This document shows positions 52,947-60,571 of a stretch of 64,000 nt of DNA, one piece after another. The DNA is taken from the NCBI GenBank assembly GCA_002300355.1, contig NSGV01000001.1, positions 4,650,001-4,714,000 of the forward strand, given 5' to 3'. This DNA is from Streptomyces sp. TLI_235 (lineage in GTDB: Bacteria > Actinomycetota > Actinomycetes > Streptomycetales > Streptomycetaceae). Both the position numbers and the translations under genes were made by a program. Below the pieces are notes generated by a model, which did not search any database, was not told the origin of the DNA, and was given only the letters and a program-made list of their open reading frames with translations. Within the stretch, counting starts at the first letter, position 1. Each line of letters starts with the position of its first letter.

Positions 52947-53009
52947 GCCTCGAACGTAGGCCCCGCCGAGTTGATGCGTCCAATACATGAATCGTGGAGA
53001 ATCCATGCC

Positions 53010-53966
53010 ATGACGCATGACAGCAGCTCACCGCCGCTGCGCCTGGCCGAGCTGGACCCGGAGTCGGCCGTGGTCCGCCTCACACCGCAGCTGGCCCAGT
53101 TCGCCGCGGTCGCGCGACTGGAACACGTCACCCAGGCGGCGCAGCTGCTGGGCATGCCGCAGCCGACGCTCTCCCGGGCGGTGGCGCGCCTGGAGACCGA
53201 ACTCGGGGTGGACCTGCTGGCCCGTCAGGGGCGGACGGTGCGGCTCACCCGGGCCGGCCGGCTGCTGCTCGCCTCCGCCGAACGGGCCCTGGCCGAGCTG
53301 GAGCGCGGCGCCGAGGCCGCCCGCGCCGAGGCCGACCCGGCGGCGGGCCGGGTGGCCTTCGGATTCCTCCACACCATGGGGACGGAGGCGGTGCCCGCCC
53401 TGCTGCGGGACTTCCGCTCCACGCACCCGCGGATCCGCTTCCAACTGGTGCAGGACTACGTGGCGGCGATGCTGGAGCGGCTGCGCGCCGGCGAACTCGA
53501 CCTCTGCCTGGTCTCACCGCTGCCCGACGCGCCGGACCTCACCGCCCGCCACCTCGACGAGCAGCGGCTGCCGCTGGCCGTCCCGGCCGACCACCGGCTG
53601 GCCGGACGGCGCAGGGTCCGGCTGGCGGAGGTCGCCGAGGAGCCGTTCGTCGCCGTGGAGGAGGGCTACGGGCTCCGCCTGATCACCGACGCCTTCTGCG
53701 CGGAGGCCGGCTTCACACCGCGGATCGCCTTCGAGGGCGAGGAGGCCGAGACGCTGCGCGGCCTGGTCGCGGCCGGGCTCGGGGTGGCGCTGCTGCCGCC
53801 GGCCCTGGTGCCCCGCCCGGGGGTGGTGGAGCTGGAGGTCACCGCACCGCGCACCCGCCGGGCGATCGGCCTCGCCTGGGTGGCCGGCCGGCCGCTGACG
53901 CCGCCGGCCGCCGCCTTCCGCGACTTCGTGCTGTCCCGCAAGGGAGCACTGCTGGGCCGGCACTAG
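53010..53966 (+). CDS. LysR family transcriptional regulator
   Basis: 318 residues from ATG 53010 with GGAGA 9 bases upstream. Winged HTH at about 28-85 (LAQFAAVARLEHVTQAAQLLGMPQPTLSRAVARLETELGVDLL) with the classical LysR spacing, then an effector-binding domain (VAFGFLHTMGTEAVPALL, ELDLCLVSPLP, GLGVALLPPALV). The inducer is unknown. Divergent from the MFS exporter gene and therefore its likely regulator. The short gap contains an ATTCATGTATTGG-like AT-richer stretch. Confidence 0.93.
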   Translation: MTHDSSSPPLRLAELDPESAVVRLTPQLAQFAAVARLEHVTQAAQLLGMPQPTLSRAVARLETELGVDLLARQGRTVRLTRAGRLLLASAERALAELERGAEAARAEADPAAGRVAFGFLHTMGTEAVPALLRDFRSTHPRIRFQLVQDYVAAMLERLRAGELDLCLVSPLPDAPDLTARHLDEQRLPLAVPADHRLAGRRRVRLAEVAEEPFVAVEEGYGLRLITDAFCAEAGFTPRIAFEGEEAETLRGLVAAGLGVALLPPALVPRPGVVELEVTAPRTRRAIGLAWVAGRPLTPPAAAFRDFVLSRKGALLGRH

Positions 53967-54000
53967 GAAGGCTCACCCGGGGGCGCCCGGGGCCCGGGCG

Positions 54001-54405
54001 TCAGGCGGCCAGGACGGTGTCGAGCCGGTCCAGGACGTGGGGCCAGCCCTTGCCCATGCCGTCGAGGGCGGCGCGGCCGAGCGGCGAGTCCAGGTCGAAG
54101 CCTGCGTGTTCGAGGAGGAGCCGGGTGCCGCGGCCCTCGGGGACGAGCCGCCAGGTGATGACGGTGTCCAGGTTGCCCTCGGCGAAGGTGTAGCGCAGCA
54201 GCCGCTCCTCCTCGACCGCGGTCACCTCGCACCGCTGGCTGCCCCAGGGGCCCATGTCCAGCTCGAAGCGGTGCCCGACCACCGGCCGCACGTCGCCGGC
54301 CGCCCACCAACGGGCGTGCAGCTCGGGGTCGGTGAGGGCGCGCCAGACGGCGGCGGGCGGGTGCGGCAGGTAGCGGTCGCAGTGGACGGTGTCGGAGTCG
54401 GTCAC
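54001..54405 (-). CDS. SRPBCC / AHSA1-like domain protein
   Basis: 134 residues from GTG 54405, overlapping the ArsR stop by four bases (GTGA) with GGAGAG upstream. START-like helix-grip fold: HCDRYLPHPPAAVWRALTDPELHARWWA opening, VVGHRFELDMG, and WPHVLDRLDTVL C-terminal helix. AHSA1-like proteins bind hydrophobic ligands; many are partners of an adjacent ArsR regulator. Translational coupling implies stoichiometric synthesis with the regulator. Confidence 0.88.
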   Translation of the reverse strand: MTDSDTVHCDRYLPHPPAAVWRALTDPELHARWWAAGDVRPVVGHRFELDMGPWGSQRCEVTAVEEERLLRYTFAEGNLDTVITWRLVPEGRGTRLLLEHAGFDLDSPLGRAALDGMGKGWPHVLDRLDTVLAA

Positions 54406-54713
54406 GGTCTCTCCTCGTCGAGCAGGTCGCTGAGGGCGCGCAGCCGGTCGCGCCAGTAGTGTTCGAACGGATGCAGCCAGTCCCCGACCTCGGCGAGCGG
54501 TGCCGCGTCGAGGTGGTACCAGCGCTGCCGGCCGCGGGGCTCCTCGCGGACCAGCCCGGCCAGCCGCAGCACCTGGAGGTGCTCGGAGACGGCCGGCCGG
54601 CTGAGGTCGAAGCGGCCCGCCAGGTCGTTGACCGGGCGCGGGCCCTCCAGCAGGGCTGCGAGCAGGGCGCGCCGCACGGGGTTGGCGAGTGCGCCGAAGA
54701 CGTCCGTTGCCAT
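54402..54713 (-). CDS. ArsR family HTH regulator
   Basis: 103 residues from ATG 54713. Winged HTH: VFGALANPVRRALLAALLEGPRPVNDLAGRF, SRPAVSEHLQVLRLAGLVREE recognition helix, RQRWYHLDAAPL wing. No CxC metal-binding pair in helix alpha-3, so probably not a metal sensor. It is divergent from add and overlaps its SRPBCC partner. Its promoter contains an inverted repeat that overlaps the -35 box, suggesting autorepression. Confidence 0.9.
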   Translation of the reverse strand: MATDVFGALANPVRRALLAALLEGPRPVNDLAGRFDLSRPAVSEHLQVLRLAGLVREEPRGRQRWYHLDAAPLAEVGDWLHPFEHYWRDRLRALSDLLDEERP

Positions 54714-54719
54714 GACCGG

Positions 54720-54761
54720 ACGATACGTCGGGATTCTCCGACACGTCAAGCGTCGGAAAAT
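54720..54761 (-). promoter_or_regulatory. ArsR promoter with overlapping inverted repeat
   Basis: On the minus strand, TTGACG (54749-54744) and TATCGT (54725-54720) are 18 bases apart. A 10-bp inverted repeat with one mismatch (54733-54742 and 54752-54761, core TCCGAC/GTCGGA, spacer 9) brackets the -35, the expected location of an autoregulatory ArsR operator. Confidence 0.6.
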
Positions 54762-54799
54762 TCCTACATGGCGACACGCCCGGCGATCCGAGTAGGAAT

Positions 54800-54811
54800 C
54801 TACGCGCGTAG
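54800..54811. promoter_or_regulatory. Palindromic operator candidate, copy D (add)
   Basis: Perfect CTACGCGCGTAG, identical to copy A, 16 bp before the add ATG. TACACT at 54816-54821 follows after 4 bases and is the likely -10, so binding would sit in the core promoter. Confidence 0.65.
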
Positions 54812-54827
54812 GAGCTACACTCCGGCA

Positions 54828-55973
54828 ATGGAGAAGCAGATCCCTGCCACCGCGGGCACCACAGGCCCCCGCATTCCCACCGCCGACCAGATCGCCCGCG
54901 CCCCGAAGGTGCTCCTGCACGACCACCTCGACGGCGGGCTGCGTCCGGAGACCGTCGTCGAACTCGCCGCCGCCTGCGGCTACGAGGGCCTCCCCAGCAC
55001 CGACCCGGTCAAGCTCGGCGAGTGGTTCCGCGAGGCCGCCGACTCCGGTTCGCTGGTGCGCTACCTGGAGACCTTCGCCCACACCTGCGCGGTGATGCAG
55101 ACCCGCGAGGCGCTGATCAAGGTCGCCGCCGACTGCGCCGAGGACCTCGCCGCCGACGGCGTCGTCTACGCCGAGGTCCGCTACGCCCCCGAGCAGCACC
55201 TGGAGGCCGGCCTCACCCTCGACGAGGTCGTCGAGGCCGTCAACGAGGGCTTCCGCCTCGGCGAGGCCAACGCCCGCGCCGCCGGCCGCCGGATCCGCGT
55301 CGGCACCCTGCTGACCGCCATGCGGCACGCCGCCCGCTCCACCGAGATCGCCGAACTCGCCAACCGCTACCGCGACCAGGGCGTGGTCGGCTTCGACATC
55401 GCCGGCGCCGAGGCGGGCCACCCGCCCACCCGGCACCAGGCCGCCTTCGACTACCTCAAGGGCGAGAACAACCACTTCACCATCCACGCCGGCGAGGCCT
55501 TCGGTCTGCCGTCGATCTGGGAGGCCCTGCAGTGCTGCGGCGCCGACCGGCTCGGCCACGGTGTGCGGATCGTCGACGACATCACCGTCGCCGAGGACGG
55601 CTCCGTGGAGCTCGGCCGGCTCGCCGCCTACGTGCGCGACAAGCGCGTCCCGCTGGAGATGTGCCCCACCTCCAACCTGCAGACCGGCGCCGCCGCGTCC
55701 TACGCCGAGCACCCGATCGGGCTGCTCAGCCGACTGAAGTTCCGGGTCACCGTCAACACCGACAACCGGCTGATGAGCGGCACCAGCATGAGCCGCGAGT
55801 TCGAGCACCTGGTCGAGGCCTTCGGCTACAGCCTGGGCGACATGGAGTGGTTCACCGTCAACGCGATGAAGTCGGCCTTCCTGCCCTTCGACGAGCGCCT
55901 CGCCATGATCAACGACGTGATCAAGCCGGGCTACGCCGAGCTCAAGGCGGAGTGGCTGTTCGCCGGCGCCTGA
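54828..55973 (+). CDS. add: Adenosine deaminase
   Basis: 381 residues from ATG 54828. Metal-dependent amidohydrolase fold: LHDHLDGGLRPE (HxH metal ligands near residue 25), GFDIAGAEAGHPP, FTIHAGEAFG with catalytic Glu, DRLGHGVRI, and VTVNTDNRLMSGT with the final metal-binding Asp. Deaminates adenosine and deoxyadenosine to inosine forms, feeding purine salvage. There is no Shine-Dalgarno and the -10 ends 6 bases before the ATG, so the mRNA is probably leaderless and governed by the palindrome at 54800. Confidence 0.96.
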   Translation: MEKQIPATAGTTGPRIPTADQIARAPKVLLHDHLDGGLRPETVVELAAACGYEGLPSTDPVKLGEWFREAADSGSLVRYLETFAHTCAVMQTREALIKVAADCAEDLAADGVVYAEVRYAPEQHLEAGLTLDEVVEAVNEGFRLGEANARAAGRRIRVGTLLTAMRHAARSTEIAELANRYRDQGVVGFDIAGAEAGHPPTRHQAAFDYLKGENNHFTIHAGEAFGLPSIWEALQCCGADRLGHGVRIVDDITVAEDGSVELGRLAAYVRDKRVPLEMCPTSNLQTGAAASYAEHPIGLLSRLKFRVTVNTDNRLMSGTSMSREFEHLVEAFGYSLGDMEWFTVNAMKSAFLPFDERLAMINDVIKPGYAELKAEWLFAGA

Positions 55974-56003
55974 GCCGTGGGGAGTGTCTCCGGCTCCCGG
56001 ATC

Positions 56004-56048
56004 TCCGGGCGGAGGCGGGACCGTCGCCGGGGCCCCGCCTCCGTCCGG
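56004..56048 (+). terminator. Terminator after add
   Basis: 15-16 bp stem with wobble pairs (56004-56019 with 56034-56049 region; perfect 10-bp core 56010-56019 with 56034-56043) and a 14-base loop, about 30 bases after the stop. Confidence 0.6.
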
Positions 56049-56200
56049 GTTGTCTGACTAATCAGTCCTGTGAGTGACGCTCCGTTGATCCGCATTCGAT
56101 GTTCTCACTACGGTGTGCCAGTCACTGCTGACCCGGTGTGACGGTTGGCGGCCCCCGGGGCGGTCGGGCCGGGCACCGACGAGGACTCGAGGACCAACGC

Positions 56201-56623
56201 ATGAAGCAGGCAACTCTGAAGGCCGCAGGCACCGCCGCTCTGGGCGTCGCGATCGCCGCAGCGGCCGCAGGCACCGCCTCCGCCGCCGCCCCCGGCGGGC
56301 TCGGGCTCCCGACCAGCGCGCTGACCAACCCCGGTCTGACCAACGCGGTGCCCGGTGCCGTTCAGAAGGTGCCCGGCGGCGGCGAGGTCACCCAGGCCGT
56401 CGGCACCCTCAACCCCGAGGTCGGCGGCAAGCTGACGCCGGCCGCGCCGGCCGCCCCGGCCGAGGCCCCCGCGATGGAGGCGCCGGCCGCCGACGCCGCC
56501 CCGGCCGCCGCGGACCGCGCGCTCCCGCCCGTCCCGGGCGCCCAGGGCCTGGAGAAGACGCCGGTCGGCGGCGTCCTCGGCACCCTCGGCGGCCTCGGCG
56601 CCGGCCCCGGCATCGGCGGCTGA
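56201..56623 (+). CDS. Small secreted Ala/Pro/Gly-rich protein
   Basis: 140 residues from ATG 56201 with GAGGA 8 bases upstream. A clear signal peptide (KQATLKAAGTAALGVAIAAAAAGTASAAAP, cleavage after ASA) is split here as a basic start and Ala-rich core. The mature part is low complexity with PTSALTNPGLTNAVPGAV, an Ala/Pro middle and a Gly-rich end (VGGVLGTLGGLGAGPG). No cysteines or domain recognised. Such small exported proteins are common in Streptomyces envelopes; function unknown. Confidence 0.75.
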   Translation: MKQATLKAAGTAALGVAIAAAAAGTASAAAPGGLGLPTSALTNPGLTNAVPGAVQKVPGGGEVTQAVGTLNPEVGGKLTPAAPAAPAEAPAMEAPAADAAPAAADRALPPVPGAQGLEKTPVGGVLGTLGGLGAGPGIGG

Positions 56624-56644
56624 CACCGGCCGGCACGGCGCACA

Positions 56645-56684
56645 ACGGCGAAGGGCCGCCCCCGCGGAGGCGGCCCTTCGCCGT
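56645..56684. terminator. Bidirectional terminator
   Basis: 16-bp perfect stem (56645-56660 with 56669-56684), 8-base loop, between the secreted-protein gene and the convergent PspC gene ending at 56688. Confidence 0.85.
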
Positions 56685-56687
56685 GGG

Positions 56688-56870
56688 TCACGGCTCCTGG
56701 GGGAGCAGCAGCCAGAGCGCCAGGTAGATCAGGAACTGCGGGCCGGGCAGCAGGCAGGACAGCAGGAAGATGATCCGGACGGTCCACGGGGCGAAGCCGA
56801 AGCGCTTGGCCAGCCCGGCGCAGACGCCGGCGATGACGCGGTTGTGGCGGGGGCGGGCGAGCGTGCTCAT
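56688..56870 (-). CDS. PspC domain membrane protein
   Basis: 60 residues from ATG 56870 with GGAG 7 bases upstream; the longer open frame upstream is non-coding. RHNRVIAGVCAGLAKRFGFAPWTVRIIFLLS followed by LLPGPQFLIYLALWLLLPQE is a near-minimal PspC domain: amphipathic segment plus one membrane helix. PspC proteins relate to phage-shock-type membrane stress or toxin-antidote roles; a stand-alone 60-residue form is usual in Streptomyces. Confidence 0.9.
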   Translation of the reverse strand: MSTLARPRHNRVIAGVCAGLAKRFGFAPWTVRIIFLLSCLLPGPQFLIYLALWLLLPQEP

Positions 56871-56993
56871 GATGTGACTCCCGGATCGCGGGCCCGGTCC
56901 GGTCCGTCCGGCGGGCATGAATCCATCCTGCTCGGCGTGCCGGCCCGGAACGTCAGCCCCGATAGTGATCCACGCCCCTGACCTCTCACCGGG

Positions 56994-57023
56994 GAGACGG
57001 ACGGCCCTCTCAGGGTCCGTCTC
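56994..57023. terminator. Hairpin downstream of VanZ gene
   Basis: 9-bp perfect stem GAGACGGAC/GTCCGTCTC (56994-57002 with 57015-57023) and a 12-base loop, about 100 bases past the VanZ stop on the minus strand. Otherwise the 254-base gap 56871-57124 shows nothing. Confidence 0.4.
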
Positions 57024-57124
57024 GGGGCCACCCCCGAGACGGCCGTCGCCGGGCGGGTGCGCGGGGGCGGCGGGCAACGACTGTGCCGGCACCGGGAGTC
57101 GGACCCGGCCCCACCGCGCGGCGG

Positions 57125-57664
57125 TCAGCGGGTGGTGGGGCTGCCCTGGCCGGTGAGGCGGCCCAGGGGGGCTGCCGGTGCGGAGCGTTCGTACGTCCGG
57201 TGCGGCGACGGGGCGGCCCCGCGGCGGGCGGGACGCCGGGCACGCAGCCGGAGCATGGCACGGGCGCCCGGGACGCACAGCAGGTGGCAGACGGCGGCGC
57301 CCGCCGTCCCGAGGATGATGTCGTCGACGTTCAGGACGTGCCCGGGCGTCCAGCTCTTGAGGATCTCCAGCCCGGTCGCCAGCAGTGCCGCCCCGCCGAC
57401 CGTCCGCAGGAAGGACGGCAGCCAGGGCGTGCGCAGCCGCCCGACGGCGATCGGCAGCAGCACCCCGAACGGCGCCAGCGGCAGGACGCCGGCGGCGAGC
57501 TGCCGGGCCCCGGCGTAGGCCCCGAAGGACAGCGCCCGGTCGACCGAGGCGAGCGGGGTCAGATTGGCCGGGTAGGTCCAGTTCACCGCGGTGGGTCGCA
57601 GCACCAGCCAGGCGAGCAGCACCGCGTAGCCGGCCAGCAGGAGCCGTGCGGTCGTCCGCAGCAT
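57125..57664 (-). CDS. VanZ family membrane protein
   Basis: 179 residues from ATG 57664, preferred over GTG 57769 because GGAGG lies 8 bases upstream. VanZ fold: LLLAGYAVLLAWLVLRPTAV first helix, LPLAPFGVLLPIAV, TGLEILKSWTPGHVLNVDDIILGTAGAAVCHLL with the conserved ExxQ/D-type R/D residues (here LEILKSW and NVDDIILNT-like). About four helices with a basic Arg-rich C-terminal tail. VanZ itself gives low-level teicoplanin resistance; most homologues are uncharacterised. Confidence 0.85.
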   Translation of the reverse strand: MLRTTARLLLAGYAVLLAWLVLRPTAVNWTYPANLTPLASVDRALSFGAYAGARQLAAGVLPLAPFGVLLPIAVGRLRTPWLPSFLRTVGGAALLATGLEILKSWTPGHVLNVDDIILGTAGAAVCHLLCVPGARAMLRLRARRPARRGAAPSPHRTYERSAPAAPLGRLTGQGSPTTR

Positions 57665-57824
57665 GCGGCACGCCTCCGGCGGCGGGGTCCGATCGGTCGG
57701 CTCGTCGTCCTCGATCGTGTCGTCCCCGGCCACTGCGCCGGTGCGGGTGGTGGTGCCAAGTCGGTGCACAACCGGGTGGACGCGGTCTCGGCCGCGGACG
57801 GTTCCACGGCCGCGCCCGGTCGCC

Positions 57825-58094
57825 TCAGGGGCAGTGCGAGGCCGAAGCGCTCGGCGTCGGGGTGACGCTGAACAGCGGCGCGGGGCTCTTCGCCGCCGCG
57901 GACGGCGAGACCGTCGCCGTCCCCGTGGGCGGGGCCGTCGGCGTGCCCGCCTTCGGCACCTGCACCGGGGTCGGGCAGGCCGTACGGCTGGCCGGCGCGC
58001 CGGCGTCCACCGGGACCGCCGTCGGCCGGATGCCGCAGCCGGCTGCGGCTCCGGCCAGCAGGACGAGTGCCGCCGCCCTCCGTACCGCGCTCAC
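57825..58094 (-). CDS. AfsQ-associated small lipoprotein
   Basis: 89 residues from GTG 58094, which overlaps the afsQ2 stop (GTGA). Lipoprotein signal VLLAGAAAGC (Cys near 20), then a Thr/Pro/Ala-rich tail with two further cysteines (TACPTPV; SHC near the end). The position matches the lipoprotein gene that follows afsQ2 in S. coelicolor (SCO4905 from memory). It probably modulates signal sensing by AfsQ2 at the outer membrane face; this is inference from coupling. Confidence 0.75.
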   Translation of the reverse strand: MSAVRRAAALVLLAGAAAGCGIRPTAVPVDAGAPASRTACPTPVQVPKAGTPTAPPTGTATVSPSAAAKSPAPLFSVTPTPSASASHCP

Positions 58095-59578
58095 TCTGCG
58101 TCCTCCTGGCTGGGTGGGGTGAGCGGCAGGGTCAGGGTGAAGACCGCGCCGCCCTCCCCGTTGGCGGCCGTGATGGTGCCGCCGTGGATCTGTGCATTGG
58201 CCATCGCGATGGACAGCCCGAGGCCGCTGCCCTCGGACCGGGCGCGGCCCTTGTCGGCCTTGTAGAAGCGGTCGAAGACGTGCGGCAGCACCTCCTCGGG
58301 GATGCCGGGCCCGCTGTCGCGGACCTCGACCACCACCTGCTCGCCCTCCTGCCGGACGACCACCCGCACCGGGGAGCCGCCGTGCTTCAGGGCGTTGCCG
58401 ATCAGGTTGGCGAAGACGACGTCCAGGCGGCGCGGGTCGGCCATCAGCCGGACGCCGCGCGGCGCGTCCACCTCGACGGCGTCGTACCAGGCCCGGCCGT
58501 CGATGCAGGACATGATCAGGTCGGCTATGTCCACCTCGTCGGCGACCAGCCTGGCCGTGCCGGCGTCGAAGCGGGTCACCTCCATGAGGTTCTCCACCAG
58601 GTCGGACAGCCGCCGGGTCTCGCTGACCACCAGCCGCACCGCGGGCTCGATCATCGGGTCGAGCGAGTCCGCCTCGTCCTCCAGGATGTCGGTGACGGCG
58701 GTCATCGCGGTGAGCGGCGTGCGCAGTTCGTGCGACATGTCGGCCACGAAGCGGCGGCTCTGCGCCTCGCGCGCGCTCAACTCCTCGACCTGGTGCGACA
58801 GCGACTCCGCGGTCCGGTTGAACGTCCGGGCCAGGTCGGCGAGTTCGTCGCCGCCCTCGACCTCCAGCCGGGTGTCCAGCTTGCCCTCGCCGAGCCGCCG
58901 GGCGGCCTCGCCGAGCCGGCGCACCGGCCGCAGCACGGTCGAGGAGGCGGCCTGCGCCAGCAGCGCCGAGCCGATCAGCGCCAGCAGCGTGGCGATCGCC
59001 AACGACCAGCCCAGCGTGTTGAGATCGGCCCGCTCGTCCTCCAGCGACTTGAACATGTACGCCGTCGGACCGGACGGCACCACCTTCGTCCCGCCGACCA
59101 GGAACGGCCGGTTGCCCAGGTTCACCCGCTGCCAGTACAGGTGGTACGGGTACGGGTTGCCCGCACCGACCTCCCGCTGGGTGGCCACCGCCCGCTGCAG
59201 CGACTGCGGCACGGTCTGCAGGGCGAACCTCGACGGGTCGGTGGAGACCGCGCAGCCGGGCTGCGCCGGATCGGTCACCACCACGTCGTAGTTGAGCCCG
59301 GAGGAGGCCACCTGCTGAGCCAGGTAGGCGAGTTCCGGGCAGGTCGCCTGCAGCGGCAGGTCCGAGACGTTCCGGGTCAGCGACACCCGGAAGTCGTTCA
59401 GCGCGGTGTCCTGGGCGCGCTTGAGGACGGCGTCGCGGTTCAGCCAGTACGCGATGCCGGACGCGGACACCGCGGTGATCAGCGCGACGGCGGCGAACAC
59501 CGCGATCAGGCGGACCCGGAGCGAGCGCAGCCGCCGCCACGGACGGCGGCGGCGCGGCGGGGTGTGGGGGTCAGTCAA
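58091..59578 (-). CDS. afsQ2: Sensor histidine kinase AfsQ2
   Basis: 495 residues from TTG 59578, the only usable start ahead of TM1. TM1 about 21-46, extracytoplasmic sensor 47-188 with Cys80 and Cys109, TM2 189-213, HAMP 214-267, H-box FVADMSHELRTP with phospho-His283, N-box FANLIGNALKH, G1 DSGPGIP and G2 GSGLGLSIA. It phosphorylates AfsQ1. From family knowledge AfsQ1/AfsQ2 controls antibiotic production and nitrogen-related metabolism in Streptomyces on glutamate-type media. Order afsQ1-afsQ2-lipoprotein with divergent sigQ is the conserved arrangement. Confidence 0.93.
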   Translation of the reverse strand: MTDPHTPPRRRRPWRRLRSLRVRLIAVFAAVALITAVSASGIAYWLNRDAVLKRAQDTALNDFRVSLTRNVSDLPLQATCPELAYLAQQVASSGLNYDVVVTDPAQPGCAVSTDPSRFALQTVPQSLQRAVATQREVGAGNPYPYHLYWQRVNLGNRPFLVGGTKVVPSGPTAYMFKSLEDERADLNTLGWSLAIATLLALIGSALLAQAASSTVLRPVRRLGEAARRLGEGKLDTRLEVEGGDELADLARTFNRTAESLSHQVEELSAREAQSRRFVADMSHELRTPLTAMTAVTDILEDEADSLDPMIEPAVRLVVSETRRLSDLVENLMEVTRFDAGTARLVADEVDIADLIMSCIDGRAWYDAVEVDAPRGVRLMADPRRLDVVFANLIGNALKHGGSPVRVVVRQEGEQVVVEVRDSGPGIPEEVLPHVFDRFYKADKGRARSEGSGLGLSIAMANAQIHGGTITAANGEGGAVFTLTLPLTPPSQEDAE

Positions 59579-59625
59579 CGGGTCTCACAGACGGGAGCGG
59601 AGCAGACGGGCGGCCGGGGCGGTCA

Positions 59626-60303
59626 CTACGGGGGCGGGTCCAACCGGTAGCCGACCCCGCGCACCGTGCGGATCAGCGTCGGCGCGGACGGCACGTCCTC
59701 GACCTTGGCCCGCAGCCGCTGCACACAGGCGTCCACCAGCCGGGAGTCGCCCAGGTAGTCGTGCTCCCACACCAGCCGCAGCAGCTGCTGCCGGGAGAGT
59801 GCCTGGCCCGGCCGGCGGCTCAGCTCCAGCAGCAACCGCAGCTCGGTCGGTGTGAGTTGCAGGTCCTGGCCGTCCTTGGTGACGGTCATCGCCGAGCGGT
59901 CGATGACCAGGCTGCCGTAGGTGGACGAGTCGGAGCTCTCCCGTTCGCCCCGGCGCAGCACGGCCCGGATCCGGGCGTCCAGGACGCGCGGCTGCACCGG
60001 CTTGACCACGTAGTCGTCGGCGCCGGACTCCAGGCCCACCACCACGTCGATGTCGTCGGAGCGTGCGGTGAGCAGGATGATCGGCAGCTGGTCGGTCCGG
60101 CGGATGCGGCGGCACACCTCGAAGCCGTCGATTCCGGGCAGCATGACGTCCAGGACGATGAGGTCCGGCCGCTGCTCCTTGAACAGCTTCAGGCCGTCCT
60201 CGCCCGAGGCAGCGGTGGCCACACGGTGGCCCTGGCGGGTGAGGGCGAGTTCGAGGCCCGTCCGGATGGCGTCGTCGTCCTCGATCAGAAGCAGGAAAGG
60301 CAC
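59626..60303 (-). CDS. afsQ1: Response regulator AfsQ1
   Basis: 225 residues from GTG 60303, the known AfsQ1 length. Receiver domain with acidic pocket IEDDD (8-12), phosphoacceptor D52 in VLDVML, and the conserved Lys in VVKPVQP; OmpR-type winged helix at 128-222 (LTPTELRLLLELSRRPGQALSRQQLLR, RLVDACVQRLRAKVE, TVRGVGYRL). It would bind GTNAC direct repeats, two of which lie in the gap to sigQ. Followed by afsQ2 after 47 bp. Confidence 0.95.
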   Translation of the reverse strand: MPFLLLIEDDDAIRTGLELALTRQGHRVATAASGEDGLKLFKEQRPDLIVLDVMLPGIDGFEVCRRIRRTDQLPIILLTARSDDIDVVVGLESGADDYVVKPVQPRVLDARIRAVLRRGERESSDSSTYGSLVIDRSAMTVTKDGQDLQLTPTELRLLLELSRRPGQALSRQQLLRLVWEHDYLGDSRLVDACVQRLRAKVEDVPSAPTLIRTVRGVGYRLDPPP

Positions 60304-60402
60304 GGGCTCATTCTGGCCCACCCGGGGCCGCAGATCACCCACCCGGGTGGTTGCTGAACGGTCGCGGGAACCGGAGGCGCCGATTCGGACGTCCGGGCGG
60401 GT

Positions 60403-60451
60403 GTGACAGCAGTGTGCCCGGACGCCCCGGCCGCTGTGACAGCCCTGTGAC
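60403..60451. promoter_or_regulatory. Two AfsQ1-type boxes between afsQ1 and sigQ
   Basis: GTGAC-N6-GTGAC at 60436-60451 matches the published GTNAC-N6-GTNAC AfsQ1 consensus exactly. A second, GTGAC-N6-GTGCC at 60403-60418, deviates at one base. They are 33 bp apart (about three helical turns) and lie 100 bp from afsQ1 and 120 bp from sigQ. Confidence 0.7.
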
Positions 60452-60571
60452 AGTCGACGGACACCGCCATGACGACGGGCGGGCAGGATTTTCCTTGTCG
60501 CCGAGAACGACCGGGTGAGACCGGCGGGAACGGCAACGGGGAACCGCACGTACCGACCATGGGGGCGCACG

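Noticed and set aside
53977..53999. Terminator after the LysR gene
   Set aside because: The region is a set of overlapping CCCGGG palindromes without one dominant stem; not scored as a terminator.
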